A DNA stretch of 64,000 nucleotides, from the NCBI GenBank assembly GCA_022494885.1, contig JAGVSM010002758.1:124001-188000 (forward strand), written 5' to 3'. The position numbers and the translations under genes are program-made. Positions 54,814 through 64,000 of the stretch are shown in pieces (the first letter of the stretch is position 1; each line of letters begins with the position of its first letter). Origin of the DNA: Micrasema longulum (Eukaryota > Arthropoda > Insecta > Trichoptera > Brachycentridae). The notes beneath the pieces were generated by a model. The model worked only from the letters and a program-made list of their open reading frames with translations, was not told where the DNA came from and made no database searches.

Positions 54814-57651
54814 ATCGTCCAGTTGCAACCTCTAACTCATTTTCATACTACTACCAAAATGTACGAGGTGTAAATACTAAATTAAATTCTCTCATGTGCA
54901 ATATTGCTATCTGCCACTATGACATCATTTTTCTCACCGAAACATGGCTAAATGATAGTATCGAATCTTTTGAACTTGGGCTGACTGACTACAATATTTT
55001 TAGATGCGATCGTTCTACAACTTATGGCAAGACGAGAGGAGGAGGTGTTATGATTTGTGTCAGCAAAAGAATATCTTGTAATGTAATTGATTCATCAAAC
55101 TGTGTAGCTGATCAAATATATTTGTGTGTTAGAATTGGTCACAAAAAACTTGTAATTGGGTGTGTCTACATTCCTCCGACATCGTCAATTGATATTTACA
55201 AATCCCATTCTGACATGGTGGAAAAAGTATCGGTAGTTTCTAACTCTATTTTCATCTGCGGAGACTATAACTTGCCTAAAGTAACTTGGATCAACGACAA
55301 TGAAGGCGTTAATGTGGCAAACCCCATATCTGTAAATGCTTCTCTAATTGTTAACATTTTCTCATATTTAAACATGTTCCAATTGAATTCTATACTTAAC
55401 TGCTCAAACTATTGCCTTGATCTAATCTTTAGCAATAATTCTAATTCTACTGTCATTGAATCCATTAATCCATTATTACCAGTCGATAAACATCACCCTC
55501 CACTTTCTGGAGATATTTGCCATTCATTTTCTAATAACTTACTCAAACCTAATGACTCATTATATCTTAAATTTAAAGATGGTGATTATGCTGGCCTCAG
55601 TCAATATCTTTCAGAAATTGATTGGAACAGTATTCTAAGCAATTCTCATATAAATGATGCAGTCATCTTATTTAATGATAAAGTCGCAATTGGGATGGAA
55701 CAATTTATCCCAAAAGGAAATTTTATTCAACCTAAGTTTCCAAAATGGTTTAGCTCTGATTTAAAGACTCTGATTTTGAAAAAGAAAAGGATCCACAAAC
55801 TTTATAAACAAACTGGGAATCTCAAATTTTATCAACAATTTTCTCAACTAAGAGAACTTGCGAAGTCTGAATCATCCAATTGTTATAGATCATACATCAA
55901 TGAAACTGAAACAATGTTGTCCATAAATCCCAAAAAGTTTTGGAGTTTTGTTTCTAATAAGCGTTTCAATAACGATCTGCCAATAAGTATGTTTCTTAAA
56001 GATAAACACGCATCTAATGGTACCGACATAGCTAATCTTTTTGCAACGCATTTTTCTTCAGTATATGTTAATAATTCTTCCAATGTTAATTCCTTATTTA
56101 GCTATACTAATACTGTAGACCTGAATAATTGTGAAGTGTCAGCTGAGGATGTCAGAATCGCTCTAAGTAAACTTGGTAATGGTAAATGTATTGGTCCAGA
56201 TGGTATTCCTGAAATACTACTATCAAATTGTAAATCTAGTCTTGCCAAGCCTCTGTCTTTACTGTTTAATATGTCTTTAACAACGAGTGTATTTCCTGAT
56301 ATTTGGAAAATTTCTATAATAAGACCGATATTCAAATCTGGTGATAAATCTAACGTAACTAACTATAGACCCATTTCAATGATATCTCCTGTACCTAAAC
56401 TATTCGAATCAATTATTACAAAAAAATAACACCTATATTTAAAAATGTGCTGATTGAGGAGCAGCATGGATTTAGGACAGCCAAATCAACGACGATCAAT
56501 TTGCTTTCTTTTACTGATACTATTTTTACAGCGTTCGAGAATAATCTTCAAGCTGATGTACTGTATACAGACTTCTCCAAGGCCTTTGACAAAGTTGATC
56601 ACAACATTTTATGTGCTAAACTTCGTGCTGTAGGCATTAGAGATCCCTTTTTATCGTTTTTAAAATCCTACCTCTCACATAGAAAACAAAGTGTAAAAAT
56701 CAATAACTTCATATCAAATAGCTTCCTAGTAACTTCTGGTGTACCACAGGGTGCCCACTTGGCCCCTCTTCTATTTAATCTGTTTGTTAATGATGCTGCT
56801 AATGTTTTTTCTTTTACAAAATTCTGGCTTTTTGCTGACGATAACAAGATACTTAAGCTAATTAAAAATATTGATGACTGTGTCAGACTCCAAGAAGACA
56901 TAAATGCATTTCATACTTGGTGCAAAACTAATAACATGGAACTTAACATCGATAAATGCAAAATTATTTCATACCATAAATGTAAACATCCTTTTATTTT
57001 TGATTATAAACTTAATGGCCAAGTTCTTTCGATTGTCACCTCTATAAGAGATCTTGGAGTGATCCTAGATAATAAACTAACTTTTCTGGAACACTTTGAT
57101 AATATAGTAAACAGATCCTTAAAATTTTAGGCTTTATTAATAGAACTACGTCTGATTTCCAAAGTATGCTTACACTTAAAACACTTTATTGCTCTTTAGT
57201 TCGCCCTATTCTTGAATATGCATCTGTAATCTGGTCCCCTCATTATGCTGTTCATATCAAGCGCCTTGAATCAGTTCAACATCGTTTTATAAGAAAAATT
57301 GCATGGAAGATGGGATTGGAAAGAGGAGACTATTCATATTCTGATATGGAGAGGTTTTTAAGCATATCAAGTCTTGAAAAACGCAGATGCATTGCAGATA
57401 TAATCTGCATGTATAAAATTATGAACTGTCTCATTGATGCCCCTGAAATTTTGCAAAAGATTCTTTTTAACGTTCCCACCCGTAGACTAAGAAATAATGA
57501 AATGCTTTTCCTCGGTCACTACAGGACCAATTATGGTGCACAGTCGCCTTTGCCCAGAATGATCAGGCGGGTGAACGATCATCAAGATCTTGATTATTAT
57601 GGTGTAAGGATGTCTTTCTTTACAAATCAGCTAAAGAATCTGTATAGTTAG
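54747..57651 (+). pseudogene. LINE ORF2: endonuclease and reverse transcriptase, two frameshifts
   Basis: First frame (54747-56429, 560 codons): APE-type endonuclease with YYQNVRG (N38), LTETW (E65), RGGGV, CGDYNLP (D173, N175), LDLIFSN and VDKHHPPL, then the RT start (GKCIGPDGIPEI, NYRPISMIS). Second frame (56447-57130): YTDFSKAFDKVDH (motif A, D42), SGVPQGAHLAPLLF (motif B) and FADD (129-132), YLGV-type RDLGVILDNKLTF. Third frame (57166-57651): SLVRPILEYASVIWSPHY and the C-terminal domain. The frames join cleanly if one A is added to the A-runs at 56420-56426 and 57121-57124. All catalytic residues are present. Product would nick target DNA and copy LINE RNA in the nucleus. Confidence 0.85.
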
Positions 57652-57777
57652 CCTATGCTTTTTACTTAATCTAAAAAATCTATCATCTGTCTTTGCTGCT
57701 TATTTCTGTTCCTTATATTTTTTTATTCCTTTGTAAAAATTTCTTTTAATTGTAATGTTTATAATGGACTTTGTCCG

Positions 57778-57808
<31 letters not shown>

Positions 57809-57813
57809 ACATT

Positions 57814-58311
57814 GGACCACCCAAAAAACATCATTAAAGTTATGTTTTCATGTGATCTTATTCATTTTGTGGTCAAATTTAGTTATATGGAGCATTCAGA
57901 ACACCAAATAATTCATAAATTTGCAGCTGGCTCAATCCAATAAAAAAAATATTAGAAAAAACTTGTTGAAGTGGTCCAATGTTACCCGAAATGACTGTAC
58001 TGTTATTATTGTTATTCAATAAATCACAGAATTATTATCAGCTCTATTTTATCCCCAACGTTTTACATGATAAAATATTTTGTTTCATTTTATTATTCTG
58101 TAGTTAAGAAATGTTCAAAAATATTTATATCGACGCTGGAAAGAAAAAAATACCAAGCGACATGTAGCAAACTTTATAGAAGAGCCAATTATAAGTTTTT
58201 TTTTATTTTTTAATTTAAAAAAAATCTCAAACGTACTTATTGTTTTGGCGTGATTCCTACAGAATTAAAATGAAAATTCGAGATTCTTTATAATTTTTAA
58301 AAAAATACTTG
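57814..58311. other. No gene; right part of the pogo-like element
   Basis: 57811-57997 belongs to the CAG-ended element, with ATTGGACCACCC near its left edge and TGGTCCAATGTTACCC near its right. 58000-58310 is AT-rich with no signal. Confidence 0.35.
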
Positions 58312-59003
58312 CGGACTTCAAAAATATTAATACCATTAAAACTCTTTATTGCTCACTAGTTCGACCACATCTAGAATACGCTTCTCCCATTTGGTCTCCA
58401 TTCTACAGGACTCATATTGAGTCTGTCCAACACCGTTTTCTAAGAAAAGTGGCATGGTTGCTCGGATTACAAAGGGGTAATTATTCCTATTTTGAAATAG
58501 AACAATCTCTTAATCTGTCTTCATTGGAGAGACGTAGAACTGAGATGGACCTTATATGCATTTTCAAAATACTTAATGCTTTAAGTGATGTCCCATCTCT
58601 GTTGCAATCAATTTCTTTTCATGTTCCCAACCGTGTCACCAGAAGTCAAAATCTGCCATTTATAAAATCTTCTAAGAGCAACTTTGGTTTTTATGCCCCA
58701 ATGTCCAGAATGTGTAGATTAGTCAATTCATCACACGACTTGGAATTTTTTGGGATAGATCTTCCGGCTTTTCGTAGATCTCTTCGCGACTAAACAGTGT
58801 GGGATGAAGTTGGATTGGCATGGTTTAGCTCAAAGTTTTAGGTCTTTCGTTTTTTTAAATATATTGTATACAATTATTGTTTTGCCCTTGTTTGTCTTTG
58901 CTAAATAGTTTTTATGTTCTTTTTGTTCAGTTTCTTGCATTTATGTTTCTTCATGTAACTGTTGTAATTGGCTTAAGCCGTATATATAATAAATAAATAA
59001 ATC
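58312..59003 (+). pseudogene. LINE ORF2 C-terminal domain, 5'-truncated copy
   Basis: Open from 58312 to 58793: NTIKTLYCSLVRPHLEYASP, IWSPFYRTHIESVQHRFLRK, LGLQRGNYSYFEIEQSLNLS, SLERRRTEMDLICIFKILNA and VPNRVTRSQNLPF. Close relative of 57166-57651 but a distinct lineage. A 3' UTR of about 190 bp ends in (AATA)n near 58985-59003. Free of stops, so recent. Confidence 0.8.
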
Positions 59004-59559
59004 TTCGATTGGCTGTTCTGTAAAGTTGCTACATGTCGCTTGGCAACTTTCTCCTTTCCGACGTCGATTAAGGATCTAAGATGCAAATATATCACTGCCG
59101 TTATAATATCCTTCGTACTCCGTACCCTGTAGCTCAATCACAAATAAATATCTACGTGCTTAAAAACATGCTAAGCGTTTGAGCGATCACAATGAACAAT
59201 AAAGAACATGCTTAAGTTATCGCAGTCATAAGTCAACGCGTGTGTAATCTCTAAGTCGACGCTCGTGTCGGTTTGTTTTTTGTTTTCCTCGTAAATAAAT
59301 ACAGTTCAATGGCGAAAAATCGGCGTTTACTATAAAAAAATAATACAATATATTGCATTTGCAAAATAGTAAGGAGTATCAATACAAAAAAGTGAAAATT
59401 AAATTAAAATTACTGTGGCGACTGCTTTCATTGACATTTGGCTTGCCAACCGCCGGCTAAATTAAAATAGCATGATAAATAGTAAATAAATAAATAAAAA
59501 CAGCAGTTTTGGTAAAATTCTAATATTAGATTGCGTAGCAGGATTATACGTCGCGAAAC

Positions 59560-60105
59560 GTAAATATTTTACATTTAATATTAGGTGTTCATGGATTTAA
59601 AAAAACATAGATTATTACTTGGTAATAAATTATACGTAGAGAGTGGACTCCTTAGTTTTAGAAAGTTATATTTATTTTAGTGCCTGAAATATGTTTACTT
59701 GAATAGGGAATTGTTTAATTATAATTTAAATCTTATTAGTAATAGATTTGATAGTGTACTGTCAGTTCCAGGATGCAGAACTAAATTCGCACAGAGGCAC
59801 TCCTTACATGTTGGTCCGAGATCCTTTTATCTTCTAACCAAGGAACTACAAAACATTAAATCACTGGTACAGTTTAAAGTAGGTTTGAGGTCTTGGATTA
59901 GCACGGAAGGAGCAGATACACATTCCTTAAAAAATAAAAAAAATGCATACTGCAAATAAATCATATTTTCGTAATTTCAGCATCTGTTAATTTGGATTTT
60001 CTTTTGTTTTTCTTTTATTTTTATTTTTCTTTTCTTTTCTTTTCTTTTCATGGTCCTGTCATACCATATATATGTGCCATAAACTTTATAATAATTAAAA
60101 AAGGA
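59560..60105 (+). pseudogene. LINE ORF2 C-terminal fragment
   Basis: MDLKKHRLLLGNKLYVESGL (upstream frame), then 59699-59959: NRELFNYNLNLISNRFDSVL, SVPGCRTKFAQRHSLHVGPR and ELQNIKSLVQFKVGLRSW. VPG.RT followed by an aromatic-rich helix is the usual C-terminus here. A (TTTTC)n-rich 3' UTR (60000-60050) ends near 60105. Confidence 0.65.
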
Positions 60106-60349
60106 ATAGCCCACGCGCAGACGCTGTAGTCTTTGTGGGCATTTTTTCCAATTCATGTTATAGCTTAATTTTAAGATGTATTTTTCTAAAGTGTATTTTT
60201 TTAATTATATTTCTATGTAAATAATATATGTATGAAAAAATAAACATAAAAAAAAAATAAAAAAATGTTCCATTGTGATCGCGAATACGATAAACAACCA
60301 TGGTGAGAAATTGTTATCGCGTCGCTTATTAGCACGTCGATAGTTATTT

Positions 60350-61152
60350 ATTTGTTTATTAAGAAATTTATTCATTTGTTTATTAAGAAAAACAACAGCA
60401 ATACAAAAAAATATACACAACATTATAAAAAAAACATAAAATAAAGCCAAATCAGTTTTCCACATAAATACAATTATAAAAATCCAGTTCAGTTAAATAT
60501 AATTTATAGAAGTGCATGTGTGCGAGTTTTTTTTTGTGTGTGAGGATGCGTGTGTAAAAAAGTGGAGTGTGGTTTTGGTAGGTATGTGAATATGTGTGTG
60601 ATTGTATATGGGTGTGAGGGTAGGTTTAAGGACAGGGTAAGTGTATATTTGATATTAGTGAATAGAAACAATTTAAAATTATAATGTAAAAATATATATA
60701 TATATATTTTTTTATAACGAAACATAATTTTTTTCAAATAATAGTTTTTTAATTTTGGTTTTAAAAGTGAATTTACTGCAATTAAATATGTCTATGTTAT
60801 TGAAAAATAAATTATAATTACGCGTCAAGCGAATCAGAGGAGAGTTCTGAGCATAGTTGGTGCGAACTGTGGGTACATGGAAAAGAGATAGATTCGTGTG
60901 ACGGGTGCGGTAGCCAGGTACGTTAAGGGCCAACTCAGAAACCAGAACAGGACTATTAAGACGTCCATTAAGAATGTCATGTAAAATACCCATATCTAAT
61001 AACAAACGACGATCCTCAAGACTAAGTATATTATGTTTATGACAAGAAGTTTTATAGTTAAGGTCCGTAAATCTGGATCTCCAATTGAGATGTCTCAAAA
61101 ATGTTTTCTGAATATTTTCAAGCCTTATCTTGTGTATGGAAATTTTTTGTGA
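60350..61152 (-). pseudogene. LINE ORF2 C-terminal domain with GT-rich 3' UTR
   Basis: Minus-strand frame 60712-61098: MRHLNWRSRFTDLNYKTSCH, LSLEDRRLLLDMGILHDILN, LNVPGYRTRHTNLSLFHVPT and RTNYAQNSPLIRLTRNYN. The 3' UTR has a plus-strand GTGTGT-rich block (60510-60630) as in 35218-35933. TTATTT occurs on both flanks (60344-60349 and 61153-61158), a likely target duplication inside the arm of foldback family C. Confidence 0.8.
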
Positions 61153-61534
61153 TTATTTGTGATTGAGCTACGATTAGGTTTGGTCAGCAAAAGAAAGCGT
61201 ATATTTCCCCCTTAGAAGAATTTCCGAAAAAATGTTTTCATTGACTTAAGTGCCATACTGTTTTCCTTTTAACTAACAAATCAGTCTATTTTCCCCCGGT
61301 CAGCTAGTTCCTGTTCAATTCCGAGTGATTGTTTCTAAAATATGTGTTTTCGTTTCATTTATCACACCGCCATATTGTTCCGGTACATAAATTTGGATTA
61401 ATATACCACCCTCTTCCGCTTCTACCTTCTACCCTCGCCTCGCGCTGGTTCATTATTTAATGCATTTGCTTGCACACAATATAATATATTTTAACCTGAT
61501 TACTATTTACTATGCTGGGATATTAAACTGTGTT

Positions 61535-61640
61535 TTATTTATTTGTATTTTATTTACTATATACGCCCAGAGGGCTTTTACGTGACATGCACAAAATTAC
61601 AATTCAAGCGTGGAATTCAGTACTATGACGAAAAGTAATT
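61535..61640 (-). mobile_element. LINE 3' terminus
   Basis: Reversed tail TTTTATTTATTTGTATTTTA then CGCCCAGAGGGCTTTTACGT: in sense, a GCCCTCTGGGC hairpin followed by an (AATA) tail. No coding seen downstream. Confidence 0.45.
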
Positions 61641-63060
61641 TCGCCTGAGTTCGATAGGGATCATGTTAGGATCTGTGTTAGGATTTTGCCGGTAGTGTCT
61701 TGATAATTTGATGTTCCTCTGTGATTTATTATAGATACGTATTGTTTTTCTTCTGTTGATTGAGTGCATGTTGTATAGGACAAATTATTCTAATGTTTCC
61801 TATATGTTTTTGGGTTTCGTGTCGTTTGATTGATTTGTTTGTATTACTACGTTCTTCTTCCTTTCCGATGCGGGATCTGGAGCGTGCGGCCGCGGTCTCA
61901 ATTTGGAACTAACACTGTATTCCTCCACTGTAATACTGGGAAATTAGAAAAAGGTGATTGTGCTGACCATGTGTATTTGATTGATCACAAACTGACAATA
62001 CTGCAGTGAGGGGTACAATAAAAGTTTTTAAAGTTCATTTGTTTTGTTATTTTCGCGGTTTGATTGTAAAGAAATATTAAATTTTCGCTTAATTAGTTTT
62101 TAAAAAAATAAATTGATATTGATATGCGAAACTGAAGAAAGACGAAAGTCTTTATGAACAGTTTTGGGAAAGGGGTGGATGCTTTCATTGTAATTCAAGC
62201 GTTTCATTACAAAAATGTATATGTAGGTCTAATGAATATGCATCTAATAAATACATCTTTTTTTTAAATATCGAATTATATTATGCTTTGAGTAGATAAA
62301 ATACTACTCAAAAGTACTTAATTAAATGTTTTTGAAATCTTTTACATTTTTAGTAAAAAAAAAATGTTTACAGTAGGTTTAAGTGTAAGTTAGTCAAAAA
62401 CAAAATATCGGTGATTTTTACAGCATTAGAATAATCTAAGTTATGATTTTATCGCCGTAAGAATTATTTTAAATCTCAAAACTGACAATGGAAAACGAAA
62501 CAAATCAATTTCTCCACACTCGTTTCCGAGCCGGCGTAATCTGAAGATTGGAGAATTTACAAAATAATTCTGTCTACCAGACGCTTATCTCGATTGAGTA
62601 TTATTTAATTGCACTTATTTATAATTAAATGACTTAAAACTAAAATATTGTACCTCCATAAATCATAATACTGATAAAATTGCATTAGAAGTTTTGCACA
62701 TCTTGAAAGAATAGATTTTTAAAAATAGAAATGAGGTTTTGTATCTGATGTAAATATAATATTTTGGCATGGACTTTTGTTTGGCACAAAGATAAATATA
62801 TTGTTATCAAGATACTATATCTGTGCTTTTAAAAATATTGTCCACAGGATTTACAACATATTTTAATAAGTATATATCTTTGGATTGGTAGGCTTAGGAG
62901 ATGCAATATTTCAACACATAAAAATATAGGTTAAACCTAATACTTTTCAGTACTTGACTCATTTTCGGCAAAAATCGTATTCACAATCTTTTATTTCTAA
63001 GCCTGTAAACTTCATTATCGACAGGCCCAATTATTATTACAGCGCAGAAAAATCACGTTT
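61641..63060. other. No gene seen
   Basis: AT-rich; a NotI-like GCGGCCGC patch near 61890. No ORF, repeat or domain recognised. Confidence 0.3.
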
Positions 63061-63067
63061 AATTTTT

Positions 63068-63121
63068 GTGTTCTCACCGGGAATCGAACCCGAAACCTTC
63101 CGAGCCGCCATAATTATGACG
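63068..63121 (-). repeat. tRNA-like sequence with B-box
   Basis: Minus strand: TTATGGCGGCTCGGAAGG then GGGTTCGATTCCCGG, a B-box with a GGG/CCC-closed T-arm. The rest is too short for a tRNA. Probably a SINE head or tRNA relic. Confidence 0.45.
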
Positions 63122-63335
63122 CATTAGTTTTTTTGGATGGAAAACTCTAGCTTTTATATGAATAGGGTATTATCACTTTTTTTTTTATTTTGCAAAAAAA
63201 TAAAGAAAAAAATTACGATGGTGACTGTACATTTTTTAAATTTTTTTTATGTCCACGCGTTAATTTTTCAGAGCGGTCTAAAAACGTATATTTTGAAATG
63301 GCACCAAAACGACCATTCGGATGCCGAATGGGCTT

Positions 63336-63348
63336 GTGACGTCAAGCG
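63336..63348 (+). promoter_or_regulatory. CRE-like site upstream of the THAP frame
   Basis: GTGACGTCAAGCG contains the palindrome TGACGTCA (CREB/ATF site). It is 120 bp upstream of the THAP ATG, and the same 13 bases occur in repeat family G at 10049-10061. Confidence 0.4.
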
Positions 63349-63467
63349 TTACGATTCCGACCGACATGCGATAGTTCAGACTAGTACATACGAATTTGTA
63401 TAGCCGGCGTGTTGTTTTTGTTGTTATCGATTGTTTTACACTGTTTTTACTAATTAACGGCCATAAA

Positions 63468-63725
63468 ATGTCTTTAGTTATAAGATACAAGTACTGTTTA
63501 GTTCCGATGTGCACAAACACTTCGGTGAAGACGCCAAATAAATCTTTTTTGGCCATTCCTAATAATGAAAAAATGCGGAAAAAATGGTTGAACGTTATGA
63601 AACGAGATGTTGTAGGAATGGTATTTTATATGTTATGTTGTGTCAAAGTCACGTTACTTCTCTTTTGCATTCAATGTACGCAAAACAACATATTTATAGC
63701 ACATTCAAATAACACAATTATTTAA
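63468..63725 (+). CDS. THAP-domain protein, first coding segment (partial)
   Basis: From the ATG at 63468: MSLVIRYKYCLVPMCTNTSV, KTPNKSFLAIPNNEKMRKKW then LNVMKRD. This is the N-terminal half of a THAP zinc finger: C-x4-C, then F..P.....R..W....R. The second zinc pair (C-x2-H) is not in the frame, which after residue 47 becomes unlike THAP (MVFYMLCCVK); a donor at about 63610-63625 is likely, with the rest beyond the window or in a later exon. THAP domains bind DNA and occur in host regulators and in P-element- and Harbinger-type transposases. The in-frame ATG at 63396 is less likely because THAP domains usually begin at the N-terminus. Confidence 0.6.
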   Translation: MSLVIRYKYCLVPMCTNTSVKTPNKSFLAIPNNEKMRKKWLNVMKRDVVGMVFYMLCCVKVTLLLFCIQCTQNNIFIAHSNNTII

Positions 63726-64000
63726 ATGAATACATTCTGGAAGCAAATATAAAATATTTCCTTACCTTGCGGCCTTTACATTTCCATACTCGGAACTTTT
63801 AGTTTGTAGTGGATGAGAAAAAATACCCATCATGGTTATATTGATTTTGGGCAAGTTATCGCCTTTTCCTTGAAAAAAACCAATGTCAGTCATAATGTTA
63901 TGGAAGTTTATTAATGAAAACTTTTTAAAAAATCAACGGAAAAGATGAAATTTAACTACGAAAACAAATAAAAAGCTACAAGCCGCTCGCGTCAGACGAC
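63726..64000. other. Probable intron of the THAP gene
   Basis: AT-rich, no domain. CCTTACCTTGCGG at 63761-63773 is a minus-strand donor-like sequence only. Nothing else seen before the window ends. Confidence 0.25.

Larger units (their letters stand above)
53110..57813 (+). mobile_element. Near-complete Jockey/CR1-like LINE
   Basis: Order: about 310 bp 5' UTR, ORF1 (53425-54813), ORF2 (54747-57651, two frameshifts), about 130 bp 3' UTR, and a (AATA)n tail from 57778 to about 57810. About 4.7 kb, the normal length of Jockey-type elements. The exact 5' end is not fixed because no target duplication was found. It is the youngest-looking element in the window. Confidence 0.85.
52781..57997. mobile_element. 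pogo-like inverted ends enclosing a LINE
   Basis: CAGTCATTCCGGGTAACAT at 52781 is mirrored at the right end (57975-57997, complement CAGTCATTTCGGGTAACAT); both continue TGGA. Flanks are TA (52779-52780, 57998-57999). Between them is the LINE at 53.1-57.8 kb plus about 330 and 185 bp of element sequence. A LINE inserting into a TA-targeted, CAG-ended DNA element (Tc1/mariner/pogo type) explains the layout. Confidence 0.55.
59132..61168. mobile_element. Foldback family C, copy 2, with nested LINEs
   Basis: Left end GCTCAATCACAAATAAATAT and central blocks (TCGGTTTG, GTGGCGACTGCTTTCATTG, GGCTTGCCAACCGCCGGCTA) match 43076-43536. The right end (GATTGAGC at 61161-61168) is separated from its arm (TTAGCACGTCGATAGTTATT, 60329-60348) by a minus-strand LINE. 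Another LINE lies at 59560-60105. TA flanks both ends. The nesting gives the order: foldback first, LINEs later. Confidence 0.55.

Overview
The window looks like nuclear DNA of an insect, most likely a moth or butterfly. It is very AT-rich and almost gene-free, and is built from layers of mobile-element debris. Evidence for the host: two fragments of the very common lepidopteran Helitron-like repeat (49838-50062, 36958-37127), many decayed non-LTR retrotransposons with (AATA)n or A-rich tails, foldback and TA-flanked MITEs, and a short degenerate (TTAGG)n tract, the insect telomere repeat. The assignment rests on recognition by eye, not on a search.

Host genes. One small exon is convincing: 23771-23827 (+), 57 bp, with a good acceptor and donor. 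It encodes a PPPPY motif in a context very like the linker of inhibitory Smads (Smad6/7, insect Dad). If so, most of the window is intron of that gene. At the right edge (63468-63725, +) lies the first part of a THAP zinc-finger protein, either a host gene or a transposase exon.

Layout. 0-8 kb: foldback and MITE copies, a Penelope-like fragment, a 570-bp repeat with an inverted partner at 33 kb. 8-19 kb: decayed LINE C-terminal fragments, MITEs and a hammerhead-like hairpin. 19-25 kb: a MITE and tRNA-like sequence just upstream of the Smad-like exon. 25-40 kb: two near-identical copies of a chimeric LINE derivative with the same 317-bp non-RT head, the second joined end-to-end to a truncated LINE copy; also RTE-like and other LINE fragments. 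40-51 kb: a near-perfect 210-bp inverted repeat, foldback elements, a Penelope-like GIY-YIG fragment, direct repeats and a tandem MITE. 51-62 kb: a well-formed hammerhead ribozyme motif, a twin-primed LINE, then the best-preserved element in the window, a Jockey/CR1-like LINE (53.1-57.8 kb) with an intact ORF1 and an ORF2 broken only by two single-base losses in A-runs. That LINE sits between pogo-like terminal repeats. More LINE 3' fragments follow, two of them nested in a foldback element.

How parts work together. The LINE ORF1 (PHD finger, coiled coil, three zinc knuckles) and ORF2 (endonuclease plus reverse transcriptase) would form the retrotransposition RNP. The many 5'-truncated fragments are products of such machinery. 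The hammerhead-like motifs fit the known presence of self-cleaving ribozymes in Penelope-like elements.
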